Assembly (NCBI GenBank): GCA_963580285.1 | Contig: CAUZLF010000760.1 | Span: forward strand, 62,001-126,000 | Direction: 5' to 3' | DNA from: Lucinisca nassula | Taxonomy: Eukaryota > Mollusca > Bivalvia > Lucinida > Lucinidae | Length of the DNA stretch: 64,000 bases | In this document: one piece after another, positions 56,652 to 64,000 of the stretch | Layout: every line of letters begins with the position of its first letter | How positions within the stretch are numbered: the stretch's first letter is position 1 | Position numbers and translations under genes: made by a program | The notes under the pieces: model-generated | What the model was told of the DNA's origin: nothing | Databases searched by the model: none | Seen by the model: the letters and a program-made list of their open reading frames with translations, nothing else

Positions 56652-59600
56652 GTTTAAACTTTATTTCTTTTTGTATATACATATTACACGTAATATGAGT
56701 GATACAATACACAAAGCACAAACATGTCAATATATACAAAATGGGATTCAGAAGAAAGTGATAAGACTTGTGTAATCTGTTTCCCATTGGGTACTCTGAC
56801 TGAAGCATCACTATATATGTGTACACACATGATAAAGCAGTTGTTACTAACATGGATTTAGAGAATATTACTAGAGTGAAAATCAATACATGTATAACAA
56901 ATGATATGCTATGCTGCTGCTTGGCTGGGGATCGGGGGAGGGGGGGGGGGCGGAGAGAGCAACGGTGATGACACTGGTATAACGCTCACTAGACATCTCG
57001 ATTTACTTCAAGTAGGGTAATCGTCCTTATTCCAAAGTTTGTCTACAGGTGAAAATTTCTATATTAGATGTCTTACTGTCTATTGAATTTTGAATCTATT
57101 GAAATTTCTATATTAAATGTCCTACTGTCTATTGAGTTTTGAATCTGCGGCTTTGAATGATTAATTCTTGCACTGACAACATAATGGTTTTGTTTTGTTC
57201 GTATGTCAAGTTTGAGTCGCCGAATAGTAGAGTATTCAATGTTGGGTCACAAAACTCAGAGATACTATCGAGAAGCTGTTGTCTGATACCTACTTACTTA
57301 GCACAATCAAGGAAATAATGCCTGGTGTCTTCAACTGACCCACAGTCACAAAGGAAGCAGTCTACAATATTTTTAGAAAATAGATGTTGGTTCAAGGAAC
57401 TGCAATGTGTTCTTAATCGAGAATGGTAAATCTGTCCTAGACGTCGACCTTCATAATAAAACAACGGAGGCTTGCTCAATCCAGTATTGAGTCTATATTT
57501 AAAAGACGATAACGTAGGTAATTCACGTATAACTTGAGGAAGCTCGTTCCATTCACGTATGACAGAGGGTAGGAAGGAGTTATAGTAAAGTTGCGTGTTT
57601 GCATGAACAGTCTGCAAGATATTAACATTTCTAAGGTTATATCGGGAAGTATTACCAATTGTAGGGGGAACCGAAGCGTTTAGATAATCAGGACATAGGC
57701 CATTCACCATTTTGTAAAATTGGATAAGTTTGTGTTTCTTTCGTCTTTCTGAAAGTTTGTCCCACCCGACCTCTTCAAGAAGTGCATTAATCGAAACAGG
57801 TTTTGTAGCACCAGATACGATGCGAGCAGCCTCATGCTGATTTTTTTTCTAATTCGTTGGACTCGTACTGCGCACAATTATTCCATATGACGTCGCCGTA
57901 TTCGAGAAGAGGACGTATGAATGAAAAATAAATAGTTTGCAATGATTTTCTGTCTAATTGAAATTTTAATTTCCGCATAATATTAATTCTCGACCAAGCT
58001 TTAGTTTTCAAAATTTCAAGATGATCATGCCAGGTACAGTCACTATTTAGCGTAATCCCTAAATGTTTATGCGCATTCACTTCCAATATAGGTTGGGTAT
58101 TCATGCAAATGGGAGGGTGATAAGGTCTATTATGCTTTATAGAAATTAAGAGAACTTCTGACTTGTTAGGGTTGAATTTTACAAGCCATTTTTCCGCCCA
58201 ACAGTAGACTCTCGCTACATCGTCATTAAGAGTTTGAGCAGCTGTCATTGGATTATCGACAATAAGATAAAGGCTCGTATCATCGGCAAATAGCCGTATG
58301 GTAGAGTTTATATTTTCGACTATATCATTTATGTAAACAAGAAAAAGCAGTGGTCCCAGGATAGAACCCTGGGGTACACCAGCTTTGAGACTGGTCCAAT
58401 CCGAGGATACACCCGGAAGCACTACACGTTGGCTTCTATTATTTAGGTAGTCCGTAAACCAATCAATTAGAGAACCGGAGATGCCCACAGTTTGCAGTTT
58501 AAAAAGAAGGCCCCTATGCCAGACCCTGTCGAAGGCTTTACTAATATCGAAAAATACAGCACGCACTTCTTTGCCTTCGTCCAAGGCCTGGCAAAAGGTA
58601 TTGTATATATCAGTAAGTTGGTTTACAGTGGAATCACCAGCAATAAAACCTGATTGCAATGTAGTTATGACTCCGTTTTCCATAAGAAAATTGAAAACAT
58701 ATTTATGGACAAGCTTTTCCATTACTTTGCCAATCATACTGAGAAGAGAGATAGGTCTATAGTTGGATGAGTCTGATTGATCTCCCTTTTTAAATATAGG
58801 TGTAACATTTGCCTGTTTCCATATGTTCGGGACTTGGCCACATGAAAGCGAGTAATTGAAGAGTTCACAAAGGGGAAAGGATAATGGATGAGGAAGCTCT
58901 TTCAGTAAGCGGTTATTTATTAGATCTGGTCCAGATGCTTTACCAACTTTCAAAGATTTTAATACAGATTCAACCTCATTTGGAGACACCGATATGTTAT
59001 TGAGTGAGGAATTAACACGACGTCTAAACCTCGGTAAGGTAGCTCCACTGTCATCAAGATGGGTTTGGGATGTAAAGAATTCATTCAATATTTCAGCCTT
59101 GTCTTGTTCGTCAGAAAATACTTCGTCATTACTTTGGAGAGGGGGGATAGAAGTTTTTTGTTCAGGTTTTATAAAGCTTTTCAAAATTTTCCACCAATCT
59201 TTGTGTCCATGATTACTATTTTGCAAATTATCTGCTAATTTATCCGTTTGTAACTTTCTAGATTTGCGCGTTTCACGTGTTACTTGATTCCTTACCTGTT
59301 TATATTTTTCAAAATCAGCCAAATTATTTGTTCGCTTGAATTTGTCGAAACAGCGCTTCCGCTTCCTCATAAGTTTCCTTATATTATTGGCTAGCCACTC
59401 AGGGTCTGATTGTCTTATTTTAACTGACTTGTTAGGAACATGTTTTTTTGCTAGAAGTGTAATAGAGTTGGTAACATTGTTTGCATAAATATCAATATCG
59501 TCATCTTTCAATGCGCCACAATTCGTAGATTCTATATCCCGAGCAAACGATGCGTAATCCCCTCTGTCATATAACCATACATTACGAGTAAAAACGGGAC

Positions 59601-60082
59601 ACGATTTCTTATTAAACTTGAGCACACAAAATATTGGACAGTGATATCTAATGTCCTGATTGAGAAAGGGTTCACCTACGCCACTAAGAAGTACATTGTT
59701 CTTGTTCGAGGTCAGAAATAAATCTATTATGGACGACGAGTTCTCGGTAAAGTGTGTTGGTTCTAATATTAAGTTCTCAAGACCAAAATACTGACAAATG
59801 TTATCGATTTTTCTACAGGTATTTGCTTTAGATAAATCCAGATTAAAATCCCCTGTTACTAATATATTTTGAATACTCGTATCAGTAGCCAGTCCTATCG
59901 AATCTTCTAATGCTGTTAGAACTTCATTTGTACTATTAGGAGGCCTATAAAAGGTCCCAATTAACATTTTTCTACGGTCAACTGTTAATTCAAGCCATAT
60001 GCATTCAACATTATTCATTTCTAAGTCAAGTCGTCATTTAGAAAAATAATTCTGATCTACATAGACACAGACACCGCCATTC
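56652..60082 (-). mobile_element. CR1/L2-like LINE inserted in the Penelope-like element
   Basis: The insertion is bounded by the direct repeat CCAGTCCTTA (56642-56651 and 60083-60092), a 10-bp target duplication. Removing the LINE and one repeat restores the Penelope-like frame (ALKDW to KLSIL). The 5' end is truncated within the endonuclease. The 3' untranslated part is 56652-57128 and ends, in sense, AAAGAAATAAAGTTTAAAC with no long poly-A. A poly-G/C run lies at 56936-56951. Confidence 0.93.
57129..60082 (-). pseudogene. LINE ORF2: endonuclease (partial) and reverse transcriptase
   Basis: The frame starts inside the apurinic-type endonuclease (GNGGVCVYVDQNYFS), with a TGA at 60034-60036, then runs openly for 728 codons. 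Endonuclease motifs are YRPPNS, GDFNLDL, IIDLFLTS and HCPI; the Asp usually before HCP is replaced (IRYHCPI). Reverse transcriptase motifs are FKKGDQSDSSNYRPISLLS, FFDISKAFDRVWH (A), AGVPQGSILGPLLFLVYIND (B) and LFADDTSLY (C, intact). One extra A in a run (57838-57848) shifts the frame. The C-terminal part has a CLCDC/H/C-like cluster (CFLCDCGSVEDTRHYFLDC), a TAA at 57294, and ends near 57129. The clade call (CR1/L2 group) is inference. Confidence 0.92.
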
Positions 60083-60748
60083 CCAGTCCTTAAGGGCTTT
60101 ATGCTCAACATACTCTCGCTTACACCATCGATTACCGAATTCATTCAAGGAAGCAGCGATTTCATCTCTACATTTACTGAAATCAATTTTAGAAGGAAAC
60201 CGATATTTCGGTCCTTTAGAAATTATATTCCTTATCCTAGAATCAGGAATAATTTTCAAATTGCCAGTAATTACATGACCAGCAGCAGGATAGCAATGCA
60301 CTGAATTTTTACAATCACATGAATCAGGAGTATTAGTACCAATATCAAGATCTGAAACACGTTTATTAAAAAAATAAAAATGAAAGATCTAACAGGTTTG
60401 TTATATTTATAGCAAATTTATAGGTGTTTCAGTATTTTGAAAATAAGCAGGAATTGAAGAAAGCACAGAGCTCTCACGGAAGATACTGGGCAAATCTATA
60501 AAATCCATACCCTTATTAATGAAGGATATTTTGAAGAAATGGCGTTTATGATTAATTTCAGAATCAATGTAAGGACGGAGAGTATGCTGAGTATAGCCTC
60601 TAGTTAAGAGAGCCGCATCATATAACTGATTAGAACTATCGTAGAACTTATTCGCCTCGGTGTCCAGAAGACGTAAAACAGAAACGGGTAATGAACTTAA
60701 AAATGAAAGCATAGAGTGGCGTCCATGATTTAATAATATAATAGACAA

Positions 60749-60751
60749 TCA
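60749..60751 (-). other. In-frame TGA, conserved in two copies (site c)
   Basis: The frame reads NNTRLK-TGA-LSIILLNHGRHSM. The same TGA occurs in copy C at 63900-63902. From the codon before the TGA to the window edge the two copies differ at five positions, all synonymous. I cannot say whether related elements have cysteine here. Confidence 0.7.
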
Positions 60752-61199
60752 CTTAAGTCTAGTATTGTTTCGTTTAAACGAACGTAGTTTACGTTTAAAT
60801 TTACCATTTTTTCCTGGTGCCGTGAGATCTAGTTCTGCGTTTTCGACATTCCAGGAGCGAGAAAATATCAAAGTCCGGCATTCTAGAAATATTACCCTCA
60901 TGATAAATGTTGTCATTAAATCCCAGTGGAAAAGGGGTCTGTAAACATTTAATCCATTTCAGTTCAGCCTCATGTCTTTTTATAATTTTGAATCTAGATG
61001 TAGAATTTGCATCGTAATAAAGTTTTTCCACTGGTTGTATAACAATGTTATTTACAGAATGACCTGTACGTCGAAAGTGACGGTACAAGAAAGTGTCAGT
61101 TTTCTTAGGCTTACTCATTCTACGATAATGCTCGTTCAATCTAGTTTTAAGCATGCGGTTAGTTTGACCGACGTACTGCATATTACAGTTTGCAGCACG

Positions 61200-61202
61200 T
61201 CA
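61200..61202 (-). other. In-frame TGA at an expected endonuclease cysteine (site b)
   Basis: The frame reads LIYLIT-TGA-RAANCNMQYVG. Penelope-like GIY-YIG domains usually have a Cys pair between the GIY and YIG motifs. The second (NC) is present; the first is this TGA. It is 33 nt from site a in the same frame. Confidence 0.72.
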
Positions 61203-61232
61203 TGTAATTAGATAAATTAAACTTGTAGACTG

Positions 61233-61235
61233 TCA
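61233..61235 (-). other. In-frame TGA at an expected cysteine, conserved in two copies (site a)
   Basis: The frame reads VNMSDLT-TGA-QSTSLIY. The same TGA is found in copy C at 63555-63557. Cysteine is common at this position just before the GIY motif in related proteins (a statement from family knowledge). Confidence 0.72.
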
Positions 61236-61760
61236 TGTCAAATCAGACATGTTAACTACAGAGAAGCGTCTACCGTTTACAGATGAAGTAACGGTAGACG
61301 CAGTGCTTAAATGCGAAAAACATCTGCACCTCTTGGCATTGCACTTAGAAATACTAGGATACATTCCACTTCTTTTCCACGGATTAGTATATTTTCGAAG
61401 GATGGGCGATTTGAGAGGAGATAGTCTTATACGAAGACTACTCCCAAAAACATTGGTATCGCCTGCTCCATTGAGATTAACTGAAGTTACAGAAGACAAA
61501 TTTAAGGGTCTAACCAATACCGAAGGCAACATAGTATTAAAGTTCTTAATAGAATGGGGAATCCGTACAGAAGAAGCAGAGTGTAACCTAAGGGGTGATA
61601 TTGATATTTTAAATGTATTTGTTATACTCATTTGGGTTAATAAGTTAATGATACCGTCAAAACTAAAGCGATCTTCATACCGGTCATTAAATAAAACAGC
61701 GTATAAAATTACTGAAAATAATTCCTTCGAAAAGAAGGAAGGTACAACAAAAGCCCACAA

Positions 61761-61924
61761 AACATCTTAGTCTACTTAAAGTACAGGGATGTCAAACAAG
61801 CAATTGTTATACAACGAGGAACGAACATCGGTTTAATAATGACCTTCAACAGGTATCTAAAGGATGTCAATTGATGGAACAGTGAAAAGCAATTGCATAA
61901 GCAATCCCTGAGGATTGGAAAAAT
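61761..61924 (-). mobile_element. 5' region of Penelope-like copy A
   Basis: It lies between the first open frame and an upstream copy of the 3' tail (61925-62112) in the same orientation. ATG at 61768 is out of frame with the endonuclease frame. No promoter motif is recognised. Confidence 0.6.
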
Positions 61925-62112
61925 AAGAGCCTCCTAACTCATCAGTGCAACATCTCCGTGAACACAAAAAAAAATCAAACAGCCACAGAGATGAAACAAC
62001 GAAGAGGACTCGACAGCAAGAAACCACTGAAATGCTGGAGCAAAAGAAAACCAACAGTCAGACTCCGATTGGCAAGACCAGAGACAGAGCATCAGGTACC
62101 AACCAACATAAG
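61925..62112 (-). mobile_element. Pseudo-LTR: tail segment upstream of copy A
   Basis: GAGCCTCCTAACTCATCAGT, GACTCGACAGCAAGAAACCA and AGACCAGAGACAGAGCATCA repeat the 3' tail in the same orientation, just 5' of the coding part. This is the partial tandem (pseudo-LTR) arrangement known for Penelope-like insertions. Confidence 0.82.
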
Positions 62113-62472
62113 CCTCCATGCGGACTGAACACTTTATTTGTTTAAATTGAGACGGAAGTAAGGGCGAGGATATCGATTTGAGCCCCCCCCCCCCCGTTGG
62201 GGTTCGTTTCCGCTTGCCGTTCCAAGGCGGTTCTTCTGTCGCGGTTTGTTCTTGTTATGGTTTGTCTTTGGGTGTTTGTGTCGCTTATATTATTTGATTT
62301 TGGATAGCCTATTGGCCATTCTGTGGGTAAAGTGGCTGTGCTTTGGCTTTCCGCTATTGATGTTTCCATTAGGTCTGTTGTTTCATGTTTGTGTTCCTTT
62401 CCCTTTGGTGTCTCTGATTGGAGCTGTGGGTTGATTGTATCGATTCCTGGTCATTGTCTGCACTTCTATTTT
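62113..62472 (+). mobile_element. Inverted Penelope-like tail, second subfamily
   Basis: In plus orientation: CATGCGGACTGAACACTTTA, GGAAGTAAGGGCGAGGATAT, TTCCAAGGCGGTTCTTCTGT, TTTGGATAGCCTATTGGCCA, TCGATTCCTGGTCATTGTCT, ending GCACTTCTATTTTACG. It is opposite to the tail at 61925-62112. Confidence 0.85.
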
Positions 62473-63093
62473 ACGTTGGAACAGTCATAGAATCTGAGGC
62501 CTGACCTACCGGCGTGCAATTAAAGACGGAGGCAAAGTTGTCAACCGTGATTGGGTTAACTATCATGCATGCAGTCTGTCGTATAATATTTATGTTGTAC
62601 CCAATCTTTTATATCGAAGAATGATTTTACGAAATTGGGTGCTAAAGTCATTGCGTTTAGATATTTTTCTGAATTCATATACTAAGTCACCATAAAATTC
62701 GGGTTCCGATAGACCTTGTTGCAGAAGAGATTAAAGTTCAACATTGAATTTTGAAATTAAATCAGAATGATTAAAATTTTGAAAAGGCGTTTCGTAGTTT
62801 ATGGTACGATAACCCTGATTAAGAAGTTTAGCCGTTAAAAATTTATTACGAGTTACGTGACTACATACTCTAGCAAATCGAATTAATTGCGAAATATAAA
62901 CTCCATAGGATGGCGAACGAGGAACATCACCATCCAAAAAAGGAATATTCACAATCTCAAATTCAAAATCACCGCGTTTATCATAAATTTTGCAGGAAAC
63001 AAACCCATCTACAATAGATATATGTAAATCCAACAACGGGGCCTCAGTATCAGAAGAATTTGCTTTATTCAACTGAAGTTCTAGGGGGTAAAA
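62473..63093 (-). pseudogene. Penelope-like reverse transcriptase C-terminal fragment (copy D)
   Basis: Minus strand. LELQLNKANSSDTEAPLLDL, VDGFVSCKIYDKRGDFEFEI, GDVPRSPSYGVYISQLIRFA and LTAKLLNQGYRTINYE match copy A with an indel near 62800. The end (GTTGGAACAGTCATAGAATC on the plus strand) is the coding terminus, TVPT then a stop. It starts abruptly at 63093, where the L1-like LINE resumes. Confidence 0.9.
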
Positions 63094-63418
63094 CATTTTA
63101 ATTTTGGAAATGGTTTAATCAACTGGGTTAAAGTATTATACACACATGCTAAAAGCTGCGTGACCAACACTGGCCATTATTCAGAGTTTTATCAAATAAG
63201 GCGTGGGATAAGACAAGGATGTCCCGTATCTCCATACATATATGTATTGATTATATGTATTGCATTTTTATCAAATCAAGTCAGAATGAATCAAGTTATC
63301 AAGGGTCGGTATATATCTGGCACGGAATACAAAACGTCGCTTTTCGCATATGACGCGACGTTTATAACGGATGGTTCAATGAAGTCCTTCGAAACTCTTT
63401 TAAGCATACTTGAAAAAG
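63094..63418 (+). pseudogene. L1-like LINE reverse transcriptase, right piece
   Basis: It continues the frame left at 54027: FGNGLINWVKVLYTHAKSCV, then RRGIRQGCPVSPYIYVL (motif B), then TSLFAYDATFITDGS (motif C). The catalytic F-A-D-D has become F-A-Y-D. The frame ends near SILEKE where Penelope-like copy C begins. Confidence 0.85.
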
Positions 63419-63554
63419 AAGTGGAATGTATCCTAGTATTTCTAAGTGCAATGCCAAGAGGTGCAGATGTTTTTCGCATTTAAGCAATGCGTCTACCGTT
63501 ACTTCATCTGCATACGGTAGACGCTTCTCTGTAGTTAACATGTCTGATTTGACA

Positions 63555-63557
63555 TGA
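63555..63557 (+). other. Site a TGA in copy C
   Basis: GATTTGACA-TGA-CAGTCTAC is identical in context to copy A 61235-61233. It falls just before the deletion in copy C. Confidence 0.7.
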
Positions 63558-63899
63558 CAGTCTACATATTTCATTTAACCAGTGGAAAAACTTTACTATG
63601 ATGCAAATTCTACATCTAGATTCAAAATTATCAAAAGACATACGGCTGAACTCAAATGGATTAAATCTTTACAGACCCCTTTTCCGCTGGGATATAATGT
63701 CAACATTTATCATGAGGGTAATATTTCAAAAATGCTGGACTTTGATATTTTCTCGCTCCTGTAATGTCGAATGCTGGACTTTGATATTTTCTCGCTCCTG
63801 TAATGCCGAAAACGCATAACTAGATCTCACGGCACAAGGAAAAATGGTAACTATAAACGTAAAATACGATCTTTTAAAGGTAACAAAACTAGACTGAAG

Positions 63900-63902
63900 T
63901 GA
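63900..63902 (+). other. Site c TGA in copy C
   Basis: AGACTGAAG-TGA-CTGTCAATT, against AGACTTAAG-TGA-TTGTCTATT in copy A. The TGA is kept while the neighbouring codons differ only synonymously. Confidence 0.75.
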
Positions 63903-64000
63903 CTGTCAATTATATTATTGAATCATGGACGCCACTCTATGCTTTCATTTCTAAGTTCATTACCCGTTTCTGTTTTACGTCTTCTGGACACCGAGGCGAA

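Larger units (their letters stand above)
60093..61760 (-). pseudogene. Penelope-like (Naiad-type) N-terminal GIY-YIG endonuclease half, copy A
   Basis: Minus strand, upstream of the reverse transcriptase. It begins as open frame from about 61760; the first in-frame ATG is at 61631. A Cys-rich stretch (SKCNAKRCRCFSH) precedes the endonuclease. Endonuclease: LIY (GIY position), NCNMQYVGQTNR (YIG position), LKTRLNEHYRR with the conserved Arg and His, and RRTGH. The linker has PDSCDCKNS (CxC motif, 60319-60311), then GHVITGNLKIIPDSR and GPKYRFPSKIDF, the usual lead-in to the reverse transcriptase. In-frame TGA at three sites is listed separately. Frameshifts near 60813 and 60420-60370 make the copy dead. 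Endonuclease-first order and CxC are the marks of the Naiad group. Confidence 0.9.
63419..64000 (+). pseudogene. Penelope-like N-terminal endonuclease region (copy C), runs off the window
   Basis: Plus strand. It begins at the stretch encoding GMYPSISKCNAKRCRCFSH (63423) and runs to VVNMSDLT, then TGA. The GIY-YIG core is missing (deletion near 63565-63580). It resumes VEKLYYDANSTSRFKIIK and AELKWIKSLQTPFPLG. A direct repeat of about 40 bp (TGCTGGACTTTGATATTTTC) occurs at about 63734 and 63773. It continues to RLK-TGA-LSIILLNHGRHSM and leaves the window still coding. Confidence 0.88.

Noticed and set aside
57832..60018. 728-codon frame as a host gene
   Set aside because: Endonuclease and reverse transcriptase motifs and a 10-bp target duplication show a LINE.
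60034..60036. LINE TGA as a further selenocysteine
   Set aside because: It is in the LINE, not the Penelope-like frame; the LINE also has a frameshift and a TAA, so simple decay explains it.
61249..61770. 173-codon open frame on the plus strand
   Set aside because: It is antisense to the Penelope-like endonuclease N-terminal region, which has homology on the minus strand and a second copy.

Overview
This window looks like animal nuclear DNA, most likely from a bivalve mollusc (clam). It has no operons and almost no long open frames. It is dominated by transposable elements, satellites and nested repeats of kinds typical of bivalves: elements with AGCTCACC / CTCTTGTT ends and tandem-repeat cores, tRNA-headed SINEs, mariner, and Penelope-like elements. 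The species call is inference. One assembly gap of 23 N lies at 53925-53947.

Host gene. Only one host gene is supported, on the + strand. Two coding exons (29599-29685 and 50129-50192) encode the conserved core of a small acidic protein (SMAP / C11orf58 family). The 20.4 kb intron between them is filled with nested mobile elements. No other host exon was recognised.

Layout. 1-4377: a dimeric satellite of about 367 bp interrupted by a dead mariner (1196-2535). 4.4-8.4 kb: hairpin repeats, LINE and SINE-like debris. 8.4-12.5 kb: a satellite of about 235 bp with a second dead mariner. 12.8-22.6 kb: arrays of about 148 bp repeat, an inserted element with a hairpin end, and a second array family present in both orientations. 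22.6-29.6 kb: a SINE, GATATC-rich arrays, a TIR element with palindromic units, a foldback element and a piggyBac-like MITE. 29.8-48.5 kb: a stack of tandem-core elements nested at least four deep (E2 > E3 > E4 > E5, plus E6 inside E3). 49-53.5 kb: further tandem-core elements. 53.9-64 kb: an L1-like LINE broken by a complex Penelope-like insertion, itself broken by a CR1/L2-like LINE.

Main discovery candidate. The Penelope-like element on the - strand at 54.0-63.1 kb has an N-terminal GIY-YIG endonuclease, a CxC linker and a C-terminal reverse transcriptase (the Naiad arrangement). Its frame holds four TGA codons. At least three fall where cysteine is expected. Two are present in a second, diverged copy (63419-64000), where every difference in the 34 codons after the TGA at 63900 is synonymous. 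This is the pattern expected if TGA encodes selenocysteine. Multi-selenocysteine Naiads have been reported from clams, so the class is known; this copy, its TGA sites and its nested structure are what the window adds. I did not find a convincing SECIS element by eye.
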